Shown here: positions 1 to 6,792 of the stretch, in pieces
Numbering within the stretch: position 1 is the stretch's first letter
Layout of the letters: each line of letters starts with the position of its first letter
NCBI GenBank assembly: GCA_948439925.1
Contig: CAOJNR010000026.1
Span: forward strand, 1-10,933
Length of the DNA: 10,933 nucleotides
Source: an uncultured Clostridia bacterium
GTDB lineage: Bacteria; Bacillota; Clostridia; Christensenellales; UBA1242
Reading direction: 5' to 3'
Program-made: the position numbers and the translations under genes
The notes under the pieces: model-generated
The model's database searches: none
Seen by the model: the letters and a program-made list of their open reading frames with translations, nothing else
What the model was told of the DNA's origin: nothing

Positions 1-672
1 GTATGGGATTGAGCCAGAAACTGCGCCAACTGATGACACAATATGACCGCTACCTTTTTTCACCATGTTTGTTGCAGTTGGCTCAAAAAGTGTGCAGAAC
101 TCTGCTTTACTGGTTTCGTAAATGCTTCCAATCATTGCAAAATCGCAGTATACGAGGTTAACTTCACCAGCCACTTTGTTTTCGCCGATTGTAAGACCTG
201 CAATTTCTTCAATCACATATTGAAGAGTCATGGCAGGAAGTCCGCCTTCACGACCACCAACGATAGACTTGCCTTTGAGCATGTCAATGTTGAATTCGCC
301 TTCAAGTTCTTCGCTTGAAACGATGAATGATCCATCACGTTGAGTGAGTTGACCGAACACAACAGGGTGGTCTTTGACTTCTTCTGAGTAAACCACTGTT
401 TCAGGTCCTGCCAAGATGATGTCAGCACTTCCACTTAAAAGAGCGTTCATTGAAGTGTTTGAGCCTGATGCGCTTTCAAGTTCAAGTTTGATTCCTTCCT
501 CCTCAAAGAAACCCATGTTCTGTGCAACATAGAGCGGTGCATAGAAGATTGAGTGAGTCACTTCATTGAGCCTGATTGTGTTGTCATCTTTTCCGCACGC
601 CATAAAAAGAGAGGCAGAGAGCCCTATCATTAGACAAACGGCAAAGACAGAAAGTTTTTTTAATGTTTGCAT
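1..672 (-). CDS. ABC transporter substrate-binding lipoprotein, NMT1/THI5/SsuA-like (partial, C-terminus off left edge)
   Basis: This is probably the extracellular solute receptor of an ABC importer, anchored to the outer face of the membrane. I read 224 residues from the ATG at 672, and the frame stays open to base 1. Residues 1-26 form a lipoprotein signal: K5-K6, a hydrophobic stretch, then L22-F-M-A-C26, where C26 would be lipidated. The mature part begins with a periplasmic-binding-protein pattern: H-S-I-F-Y-A-P-L-Y-V-A, then G-F-F-E-E-E-G-I, then A-L-L-S-G-S-A-D-I with a G-P-E after it. Further on come Q-L-T-Q-R-D-G-S-F and T-L-F-E-P-T-A, which I recognise from clostridial NMT1/SsuA-like receptors. 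The usual length is about 330 residues, so roughly a third is missing. An AAGGAGG at 677-683 sits 4 bases upstream of the start. It is the first gene of a leftward unit, so partner permease and ATPase genes may lie beyond the left edge. The substrate (sulfonate, pyrimidine precursor or other) cannot be told from this sequence. Confidence 0.9.
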   Translation of the reverse strand, partial: MQTLKKLSVFAVCLMIGLSASLFMACGKDDNTIRLNEVTHSIFYAPLYVAQNMGFFEEEGIKLELESASGSNTSMNALLSGSADIILAGPETVVYSEEVKDHPVVFGQLTQRDGSFIVSSEELEGEFNIDMLKGKSIVGGREGGLPAMTLQYVIEEIAGLTIGENKVAGEVNLVYCDFAMIGSIYETSKAEFCTLFEPTATNMVKKGSGHIVSSVGAVSGSIPY

Positions 673-694
673 TTTTCCTCCTTACAAAATCATT

Positions 695-723
695 TTTATG
701 TTTAACGCAAGTGTTTGGTTCAA
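695..723 (-). promoter_or_regulatory. Candidate sigma-A promoter for the substrate-binding lipoprotein
   Basis: On the minus strand TTGAAC (718-723, 4 of 6 matches to TTGACA) is separated by 17 bases from CATAAA (695-700, 4 of 6 to TATAAT). Transcription would start near 688, only a few bases before the ribosome binding site at 677-683. The spacing is ideal but the boxes are weak. Confidence 0.4.
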
Positions 724-770
724 CAATGTTTCTTTTTTATCTATTTTTTGTAACGAATAGAAGTTTTTGC

Positions 771-799
771 TTGCTTTTTTTTTGCTATTTTGATAGAAT
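771..799 (+). promoter_or_regulatory. Candidate extended -10 promoter for valS
   Basis: TTGCTT (771-776) is followed after 17 bases by TAGAAT (794-799), with the extended -10 TGA at 791-793. Transcription would start near 806, so the leader would be only about 20 bases and begin at the ribosome binding site. There is no room for a T-box leader downstream of this promoter. Confidence 0.5.
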
Positions 800-806
800 A
801 CTAAGC

Positions 807-812
807 AAGGAG
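807..812 (+). promoter_or_regulatory. valS ribosome binding site with long spacing
   Basis: AAGGAG at 807-812 is the only Shine-Dalgarno-like sequence before the valS ATG at 828. The gap is 15 bases, longer than the 5-9 typical of such genomes and of the other genes here. No in-frame ATG, GTG or TTG lies between it and 828. The protein starting at 828 also begins as ValRS proteins usually do, so 828 is the most likely start despite the spacing. Confidence 0.55.
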
Positions 813-827
813 AATAGACGAAAAACT

Positions 828-3431
828 ATGGAAAAATCATACAATCCACACGAGTTTGAACAAGATATATATAAGACATGGCTTGAAAAGAAATATTTTC
901 ATGCAGAAGTTGACAAAAACAAAGTGCCATACTCTATCATTATGCCACCACCAAACGTGACTAGCAATTTGCACATGGGGCACGCTTTTCAACAGACAAT
1001 TCAAGATATAATTATAAGAAGGAAACGCATGCAAGGCTTTAACGCAATGTGGCTTCCTGGAACTGACCACGCGGCAATTTCAACAGAAAGCATGATTGTC
1101 AAAAAACTCGCCAAAGAGGGCAAGAGCAAGGAAAGTTTGGGAAGAGAGGCCTTTTCAAAAGAAGTTGAAGAGTGGTATAAGACTTATAAGGGCACAATCA
1201 TTGACCAGTTCAAAAGCATGGGCTTTTCATGTGACTGGGATAGACTTGCTTTCACAATGGACGAACAAAACTGCAAAGCAGTTCGTTATGTTTTTGTGCA
1301 TTTATATAAGAAAGGTTGGATATATAAAGCAAATCGAATTGTAAACTGGTGTCCTCACTGCAAAAGCTCAATTTCTGACGCTGAGGTGGAATTTAAAGAA
1401 GTTCCTTCTTTCTTTTGGCACCTTCGCTATCAAATTGAAGGAACAAACGAATATATTGAACTTGCAACAACTCGTCCTGAAACTATGCTTGGCGATACCG
1501 CAGTTGCTGTCAATCCAAGTGATAAAAGATATAAGCATCTTGTTGGCAAGAATGTCATTTTGCCAATACTAAACAAACCAATTCCAGTTGTTGCTGATGA
1601 TTATGTTGAAAAGGATTTTGGAACGGGCGTTGTTAAAATCACGCCAGCGCATGACCCAAATGACTTCCAAGTTGGCAAACGTCATAATCTTCCTGTTATC
1701 AATCTTATGAACACTGACGGCACAATGAATGAAAACTGTGGTGAGTATCAAGGACTCACTCGTGAAGAGGCAAGGGAAAAAATTGTTAAAGAACTTGAAA
1801 GAATTGGTGCGCTCGTCAAAATTGAGCCATATTCACACAATGTTGGTCATTGTGAAAGATGTAAGACCATAATTGAGCCACTTGTTTCAAATCAGTGGTG
1901 GGTTAAGGTTGACGAGCTTAGAAAACCAGCTATCAAAGTTGTTGAGGAAGATAAAGTTCACTTTGTGGATGAGCAGTATAAAAAGAGCTATCTCCACTGG
2001 ATGAGAAACCTTCAAGATTGGTGCATCTCTCGTCAACTTTGGACTGGTCATCAAATTCCAGCTTTCACTTGCGAAAATTGCGGAAATGTTATGGTGGAAA
2101 TGGAAGATCCAACAGTTTGTTCAAAATGCGGAAGTAAGCACTTAAAACAAGAAATAGACACTCTTGACACATGGTTTAGCTCTGCACTTTGGCCTCTCTC
2201 AACTCTTGGCTTCCCAGACAAGACACCAGACATTGAATATTTCTATCCAACAAATGTGCTTGTGACAGCGCGCGAAATAATCAATCTTTGGGTGGCACGT
2301 ATGATTTTCAGCGGTCTTGAATATTATGGCGACATTCCATTCAAAGATGTTGTTATCAATGGTATCGTTAAAGACGCTCACGGCAAGAAGATGAGCAAGA
2401 CTCTTGGCAATGGAACAGACCCAAGAGATGTTATCAAAAATTTCGGTGTGGACACACTTCGTTTCTCACTTTTTGATGGAATTTCGATCGGCTCAGACTC
2501 TCGTTTCTCTGAGAAGAAGGTTGAACTCAGCCGAAACTTCCTCAATAAAGTTTGGAATGCAAGCCGATATGTTCTTATGCAACTTGAAGGAAAAACTGTT
2601 AAAAATATAAACGAAGTTAAACTCAATCTTGCTGACAAGTGGATATTGACAGAGCTTAACAGCCTCATTGAAAGCGTTGATAAGAAATTTGAAAAATATG
2701 ATATCGGCATGGCTGAGTCAGAACTTTCAGATTTCTTCTGGACTAAGTTCTGCGACTGGTATATAGAGCTTTCTAAAACTGATATGCAAGGGGAGAACAG
2801 CGAAGCAACTGTCGCAACGCTCGCGTTTGTGCTGACAAGCCTTCTCAAACTTCTTCATCCTTTTATTCCTTTCATCACCGAGAAAATTTATCAAGAACTT
2901 CCAATGCATGAGGAGAGCATTGTGATTTCCGCTTGGCCAAAAGTGACAAAGTCATATTTGAATGAGCATGATGACATGCAAGAGGTTATCGCCGTTATTA
3001 AAGCAATCAGAAATGCTCGCGCCGAGAAAAATTTGCCAGATAATAAGAAAATTGGTGCAAATATTTTCTGTTTCAATAAAAAGGAACTTTTCCTTTCTTG
3101 CCAAGAACAAATCAAAAAGCTTTCAATTCTCAATTCACTTGAATTTGCCAATAAAGAGGAAGATTTGCCACAAAATGCCGTTGTTTTGACTTTCAATAAC
3201 TGCAAAATTGCTCTTCCGCTTGAAAGCCTTGTTGATTCAAAGGAAGAAAAGGCCAGACTTTCAAAAGAGATTGATAAAGTTAAGTTTGAGATAGCTCGTT
3301 CAAGCAAAATGCTTGATAATGCTGGCTTTGTTGCCAAAGCACCACAAGCACTTATTGATGGCGAAAAAGCAAAGCTTCAAAAGAACAAAGAGTTGTTAGA
3401 AAAACTCGAAAAAGATTTCGCTTCAATTTAA
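828..3431 (+). CDS. valS: Valyl-tRNA synthetase (valine--tRNA ligase)
   Basis: Cytoplasmic class I aminoacyl-tRNA synthetase that charges tRNA-Val with valine and edits mischarged threonine. The protein is 867 residues, close to the roughly 880 of other Gram-positive ValRS. The order of parts is: P-P-P-N-V-T and the HIGH-type signature H49-M-G-H52; a C175-P-H-C178 pair; the CP1 editing domain with A213-T-T-R-P-E-T and H275-D-P-N-D-F; a C342-E-R-C345 pair; W-C-I-S-R-Q-L-W; a zinc-ribbon-like C415/C418/C431/C434 set; and the KMSKS loop as K521-M-S-K-T525. A helical anticodon-binding domain and a C-terminal coiled-coil arm rich in K and E (about 800-865) follow, the latter being the usual ValRS tRNA-binding arm. 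The open frame extends upstream to 663, but those 55 residues are hydrophobic, overlap the promoter and look non-coding. The next gene follows 66 bases later without a visible terminator, so the two are probably co-transcribed. Confidence 0.97.
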   Translation: MEKSYNPHEFEQDIYKTWLEKKYFHAEVDKNKVPYSIIMPPPNVTSNLHMGHAFQQTIQDIIIRRKRMQGFNAMWLPGTDHAAISTESMIVKKLAKEGKSKESLGREAFSKEVEEWYKTYKGTIIDQFKSMGFSCDWDRLAFTMDEQNCKAVRYVFVHLYKKGWIYKANRIVNWCPHCKSSISDAEVEFKEVPSFFWHLRYQIEGTNEYIELATTRPETMLGDTAVAVNPSDKRYKHLVGKNVILPILNKPIPVVADDYVEKDFGTGVVKITPAHDPNDFQVGKRHNLPVINLMNTDGTMNENCGEYQGLTREEAREKIVKELERIGALVKIEPYSHNVGHCERCKTIIEPLVSNQWWVKVDELRKPAIKVVEEDKVHFVDEQYKKSYLHWMRNLQDWCISRQLWTGHQIPAFTCENCGNVMVEMEDPTVCSKCGSKHLKQEIDTLDTWFSSALWPLSTLGFPDKTPDIEYFYPTNVLVTAREIINLWVARMIFSGLEYYGDIPFKDVVINGIVKDAHGKKMSKTLGNGTDPRDVIKNFGVDTLRFSLFDGISIGSDSRFSEKKVELSRNFLNKVWNASRYVLMQLEGKTVKNINEVKLNLADKWILTELNSLIESVDKKFEKYDIGMAESELSDFFWTKFCDWYIELSKTDMQGENSEATVATLAFVLTSLLKLLHPFIPFITEKIYQELPMHEESIVISAWPKVTKSYLNEHDDMQEVIAVIKAIRNARAEKNLPDNKKIGANIFCFNKKELFLSCQEQIKKLSILNSLEFANKEEDLPQNAVVLTFNNCKIALPLESLVDSKEEKARLSKEIDKVKFEIARSSKMLDNAGFVAKAPQALIDGEKAKLQKNKELLEKLEKDFASI

Positions 3432-3497
3432 TAACTAAATAAATGACTTTTAAATAACCTAAACAATGGGCAAGATTATCAAAATGGGTGAAAAAAC

Positions 3498-4340
3498 ATG
3501 AAAAAATTTCAAAAGTTTTCAGATTTAACAAAGGGGAATAAGGTTTTTAGGATTATAAACTTATTCCTCAGCCTTTGTATGCTTGTTGCGTCGATTGTTG
3601 CACTTATACTCAATCTTTATCCAGATAGACATCGCACGCTTGTCACAGTTGCAATGATTGTTTTGACGATTTTGCCTTATATAATTGAGCTTATCATGCG
3701 TAAGCGCTTTTCAAACACAATTCTTTTTGCTTATCTTTTATATATGATAGTTGCTGGAATTATTGGCGCAGTTTATGACGTATATTATCAGGTTTTTTGG
3801 TATGACCGCGTTGTTCACACACTTATGGGCTATGTTGCCACCATGCTTGGACTGTTTGTTTTGTCAAAACTCACCGATTATAAAAAACTTAGCGTTTTGG
3901 CTGTTGTTGTCTTTTGTTTCACTTTTTCACTTGCGGTTGAATTTATTTGGGAGCTTTTCGAATGGTTTAGTGACCTTTTTCTCGGTCAGACCGCGCAAGG
4001 CGGAGCGTTTCCTGGTGATATTCCGCTTGTGACTGACACAATGGAAGACCTTTTGTGCAATTTCTCTGGAACAATAATTTTCCTCATTCACTTTATTATT
4101 GGCAAGTTTTCAAAAGTTTCGCTCGGAATAAAAAGTATTGAACTTCAACTTGCAGGCGGAGAGTGCCAGAGCAATTTCTTGAAAACGAAAGAAAAAGCTT
4201 TGGATGAAGGAAAGAAAAAAGAAGAGAGTGTAATTGATGAAAATGTTGAACTTGATAAAAATCATCAAGTCGCACTTGAAGAAAAGCCAAAGCAAACAAA
4301 AAAGAAAACATCCCAGAAAAACTCTGAGAAAAAGGAATGA
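3498..4340 (+). CDS. DUF2238 / YjdF-like multi-pass membrane protein
   Basis: Integral membrane protein of unknown function, 280 residues. I place it in the DUF2238 (YjdF) family by three conserved polar clusters: Y102-D-R-x-x-H107, E148 through E152-x-x-E155-W156, and D180-T-M-E-D184-x-x-x-N188-x-x-G191. About six hydrophobic segments are visible, near residues 17-40, 47-67, 74-92, 107-124, 131-152 and 186-203. Acidic and histidine residues at membrane borders suggest a metal- or substrate-binding site, but no reaction is established for the family. After residue 225 a soluble tail of about 55 residues is very rich in K and E and looks disordered; this is longer than I would expect for the family. 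The start is the ATG at 3498, preceded by a GGGTGA-like ribosome binding site at 3486-3491. It ends in TGA and is followed by a hairpin terminator. It probably shares a transcript with valS, with no obvious functional link. Confidence 0.75.
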   Translation: MKKFQKFSDLTKGNKVFRIINLFLSLCMLVASIVALILNLYPDRHRTLVTVAMIVLTILPYIIELIMRKRFSNTILFAYLLYMIVAGIIGAVYDVYYQVFWYDRVVHTLMGYVATMLGLFVLSKLTDYKKLSVLAVVVFCFTFSLAVEFIWELFEWFSDLFLGQTAQGGAFPGDIPLVTDTMEDLLCNFSGTIIFLIHFIIGKFSKVSLGIKSIELQLAGGECQSNFLKTKEKALDEGKKKEESVIDENVELDKNHQVALEEKPKQTKKKTSQKNSEKKE

Positions 4341-4378
4341 AAACCTTACTTGCTGTTATTCTTGCATACTTTAAAAAC

Positions 4379-4408
4379 AAAAAACCACTAGAATTCCAGA
4401 GGTTTTTT
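4379..4408. terminator. Bidirectional rho-independent terminator between convergent genes
   Basis: An 11-base-pair stem with one mismatch (arms 4379-4389 and 4398-4408, each running A6-CC-A-CT or AG-A-GG-T6) encloses an 8-base loop. A T-run follows in both directions, and the minus-strand run is longer (TTTTTTGTTTTT). It should end both the valS-DUF2238 transcript and the leftward MacB-like gene at 4477. Confidence 0.8.
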
Positions 4409-4476
4409 ATTGTAACAATTTTAAAACTAAATAATACTATCAAATTTGCCTCTTTCGCCAAGAGTTAACAGCTCAA

Positions 4477-6483
4477 TTATTCATGTCTAAGTGATTCGAC
4501 AGGGTCGAGTTTTGATGCTCTTGATGCTGGATAGAGTCCTGCAAGCACGCTTATCACAACGCTGACTCCGAGAGCTAAAAGATAGTAATACCATACAAAT
4601 GCGATAGGCGCAAATCCAAGTAGGGCGTTGAGAATGAGTGTTAAAATTCCGCCAACAACAAGAGAAAGGATTATTCCAACAATTCCACTGAGAAGTCCGA
4701 TAAGGAAACTTTCCGTTGAGAAGATGAGACGTATATCTTTCTTTCTCGCACCGATTGATTTAAGCACACCAATTTCACGCGTTCTTTCTGAAACAGACAT
4801 GTAAAGCACGGTGAGAATCATGATTGTTGCAACGGTGAGAGATATAACTGAAATGATAATCATTGCTGTTGAGAAAGTTGAAAGCATTTCACTGAACATG
4901 TTTGCCATAGTTTCTTCGAGCTGACCTGTGAGGTCTTCGCGCGTTTTAATATAGTCATTTATCAGTTTTGTTGTTTCAAGTCCATCAGTCTTGATAAAAA
5001 TCGAAGTTGGAGCAAGTTTCTCGCCAGTTGCAAGTTCAACAAGTCCGTTCAAGAAGTCATAGTCCACATACATTATCAGCATGTCTGCAAACATGTTGAC
5101 GTCAACGATTGCACTGATTGTGACAGTGCGCACATATTTGTTGAAGGTGATTGTCACTTGCTTTCCGATAACTTCTTCATATTTTGTGTAGCCTAACAGT
5201 TTTAGAATTGCACTTGAAAGCATGATTTCATTGTTGCCACTGATTTCACCTGCGAGGAGGTTGTCTGTTGTGTAATAAGTTGGGGTGGTGTAAACATAGA
5301 AAATTTTTGCATCTTTTTCAACATCTTCGCCGTCCTCATTGATTGTGTAAGAAATCATTGCTTGGTCAGTGAAACCTGTCAGTTGTGACCAGCCGTAAGA
5401 GATATTTTCAGCATTTTGAACTCTGAAATCATTTCCTTTTTCTTCAAGGTGAGCGTTGATATCATCTTTAACTTTTGCAATTTCATCATCAGTGAATGTG
5501 CCTGGGCTGAGCGCAGAGAATGGGTCCTCACTGCGTTTTGAAATGGTCACAATTTCTGGGCTTGAATATGAATCGGCAAGTCCACTTATGTATCCTGTCA
5601 GTCCTGAGCCAAGTGAGAGCATGAGGATAAGGCTGATAAGTGAAATTGAAACGCCAAACGCCATCAAAAAGTTCTTTGTTTTGCTTGCCCACATGTTGTG
5701 AAAAGAAAGTCTTATTGCTTGGAAGAATGAAAGATTGCCACTTTTCTTCTTTTTCGGCTCTTCTGAAATAAACTTTTCAACTTCTTTATGCTGATATGTT
5801 TTGGATTTTTCATCACGGATAACTTTTCCGTCTGAAATTTCAACTATTCTTGAAGAAATCGAAGCGATTTTTTCTGAGTGAGTGACCATAATGACCAATT
5901 TGCCTTCGTCTGCGATATCTTTTAAAATATCAAGAATTTGAAACGATGTTTCGCTGTCGAGTGCACCTGTTGGCTCATCAGCAAGAATGATTTCTGGGTC
6001 ATTGATAAGCGCTCTTGCGATTGCAACACGTTGTTTTTGACCACCGCTGAGCTGGTTTGGTTTTTTCTTTAAATGTTTTTCAAGACCGAGTTTTGATAAA
6101 ACTTCGGTTGCCTTTCTGACCTTTTCTTCGCCATTAACATTTGAGAGGGTGAGGGCTATTGTGACATTGTCTAGGATTGAAAGGTGAGGAATAAGGTTGA
6201 AAGATTGAAACACAAAACCGACTTTGTTCTTTCTGTAAGAGTCGAGGCCTTTGTCTTTGAGTTCTCTTAAATTTTCGCCACCTGCGATGATTTCTCCTTC
6301 GAAGTCAGAGTCAAGCCCGCCAATGATGTTCATGAGTGTGCTTTTTCCGCTTCCGCTTTCGCCTATGATAGATACAAGTTCGCCTTTTTCAAATTCAAGA
6401 TTGATGTCGGAGAGCGCTTGAAAGGTGGATTTATTGCCAAGTTTGTAAAACTTGGACACGCCTTTGATCGAAAGTTCTTCCAT
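4477..6483 (-). CDS. MacB-like ABC transporter, ATPase fused to FtsX-type permease
   Basis: A one-chain type VII (MacB-type) ABC transporter of 668 residues that would work as a homodimer in the cytoplasmic membrane. Residues 1-225 are the ATPase: Walker A G41-E-S-G-S-G-K-S-T49, Q-loop Q93, signature L145-S-G-G-Q149, Walker B I166-L-A-D-E170 and switch H202. All catalytic residues are present. After a lysine-rich linker (244-247), a first membrane segment spans about 271-292. A large extracytoplasmic domain (about 293-536) follows, then three membrane segments near 537-562, 591-619 and 631-652. The motif S-E-R-T-R-E-I-G-V-L-K-S-I-G-A after the second segment and the ending P-A-S-R-A-S-x-L-D-P-V-E-S-L-R are typical of FtsX/MacB permeases. 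AAGGAGG at 6491-6497 lies 7 bases before the ATG. No membrane-fusion partner or two-component system is next to it, so it may export a peptide or lipoprotein, or act as a mechanotransmitter. The substrate is unknown. Confidence 0.92.
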   Translation of the reverse strand: MEELSIKGVSKFYKLGNKSTFQALSDINLEFEKGELVSIIGESGSGKSTLMNIIGGLDSDFEGEIIAGGENLRELKDKGLDSYRKNKVGFVFQSFNLIPHLSILDNVTIALTLSNVNGEEKVRKATEVLSKLGLEKHLKKKPNQLSGGQKQRVAIARALINDPEIILADEPTGALDSETSFQILDILKDIADEGKLVIMVTHSEKIASISSRIVEISDGKVIRDEKSKTYQHKEVEKFISEEPKKKKSGNLSFFQAIRLSFHNMWASKTKNFLMAFGVSISLISLILMLSLGSGLTGYISGLADSYSSPEIVTISKRSEDPFSALSPGTFTDDEIAKVKDDINAHLEEKGNDFRVQNAENISYGWSQLTGFTDQAMISYTINEDGEDVEKDAKIFYVYTTPTYYTTDNLLAGEISGNNEIMLSSAILKLLGYTKYEEVIGKQVTITFNKYVRTVTISAIVDVNMFADMLIMYVDYDFLNGLVELATGEKLAPTSIFIKTDGLETTKLINDYIKTREDLTGQLEETMANMFSEMLSTFSTAMIIISVISLTVATIMILTVLYMSVSERTREIGVLKSIGARKKDIRLIFSTESFLIGLLSGIVGIILSLVVGGILTLILNALLGFAPIAFVWYYYLLALGVSVVISVLAGLYPASRASKLDPVESLRHE

Positions 6484-6517
6484 GGGGTTTCCTCCTTCTG
6501 TATATATTTATATATTC

Positions 6518-6545
6518 ATTATATCACAATAAAGATAAAAGTAAA
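6518..6545 (-). promoter_or_regulatory. Sigma-A promoter of the MacB-like ABC gene, extended -10
   Basis: On the minus strand a perfect TATAAT (6518-6523) is preceded by the extended -10 TGA (6524-6526). TTTACT (6540-6545, 4 of 6) lies 16 bases upstream. Transcription would start near 6511, giving a leader of about 27 bases before the ATG at 6483. Confidence 0.75.
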
Positions 6546-6591
6546 AGTTAATTGCGAGAAAAATATTTTTTTTGTTGAATTTTGTTGGGTG

Positions 6592-6710
6592 AGTTTCGCT
6601 CTGGGCACTTATGCGAATGTTGCCAGTCGGCAACAGCAAGCGCGCTCAGCGTGCTTGCACTGAAATGAGATTTCTCATTTCAGCTTCGCATAAGTGCCCA
6701 GAATGAAACT
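6592..6710. repeat. Cloverleaf-forming inverted-repeat element (possible mobile element remnant or structured RNA)
   Basis: Outer arms 6592-6617 and 6685-6710 pair over 26 positions. The inner 18 (6600-6617 with 6685-6702) are perfect, then one mismatch, one G-T pair and six more pairs. Inside are three hairpins placed end to end. The first is 6618-6624/6629-6635, 7 pairs with a 4-base loop. The second is 6636-6645/6649-6658, 10 pairs including one G-T, with a 3-base loop. The third is 6660-6670/6673-6683, 11 pairs with a very tight loop. Only single bases (6659 and 6684) are left unpaired at the junction, so the whole folds as a four-way cloverleaf. G+C is about half by hand count, against strongly A+T-rich flanks. 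It lies between the terminator of the exporter operon and the promoter of the MacB-like gene. I do not recognise it as a named family. Confidence 0.8.
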
Positions 6711-6765
6711 TCAAAATCAGTGTCCTTCTTATAAAAACCTTATTTTGTATGTGTAGCGCTTGCAT

Positions 6766-6792
6766 AAAAAAAGAGGAGATTAAAACTCCTCT
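6766..6792 (-). terminator. Rho-independent terminator of the exporter operon, overlapping the stop codon
   Basis: Read on the minus strand, AGAGGAG (6786-6792) pairs with CTCCTCT (6772-6778) around a 7-base loop. A run of T follows from 6772 down to 6766. The 5' arm lies in the codons for the last residues (G-E-E) and the TAA at 6780-6782 is in the loop, so the terminator is built into the end of the gene. Confidence 0.85.

Noticed and set aside
663..827. N-terminal extension of valS by 55 residues to an upstream ATG
   Set aside because: The added residues are F/L/S-rich, overlap the candidate promoters of both divergent genes, and have no homology-like pattern; the start at 828 gives a normal ValRS N-terminus.
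2378..2848. Minus-strand open frame of 156 codons inside valS
   Set aside because: It lies fully within a well-supported synthetase domain, is S/L/F-rich as expected from reading the opposite strand, and lacks a ribosome binding site.
2891..3337. Minus-strand open frame of 148 codons inside valS
   Set aside because: Same reason: it is a shadow of the coiled-coil and anticodon-binding parts of ValRS.
3800..3812. ACCGCG string resembling the T-box core
   Set aside because: It lies in the DUF2238 coding region over the conserved Y-D-R-V-V-H codons and has no associated leader fold.
4096..4461. Minus-strand open frame downstream of the MacB-like gene
   Set aside because: It crosses the bidirectional terminator and mirrors the K/E-rich tail of the DUF2238 protein; no start signal or family pattern is visible.
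4440..4476. Small hairpin CTCTT-AAGAG after the MacB-like gene
   Set aside because: Only five pairs with no T-run; the stronger terminator at 4379-4408 explains termination.
6418..6663. Open frame of 81 codons across the MacB-like start and the cloverleaf
   Set aside because: It runs through the promoter and half of the inverted repeat, has no ribosome binding site or protein pattern, and is a by-product of the structure.
6584..6710. Cloverleaf as an integron attC site
   Set aside because: A GTTRRRY-like string (GTTGGGT, 6584-6590) lies at the left edge, but in the wrong position for either orientation, and no matching RYYYAAC sits at the other end. The three inner hairpins also do not fit attC.
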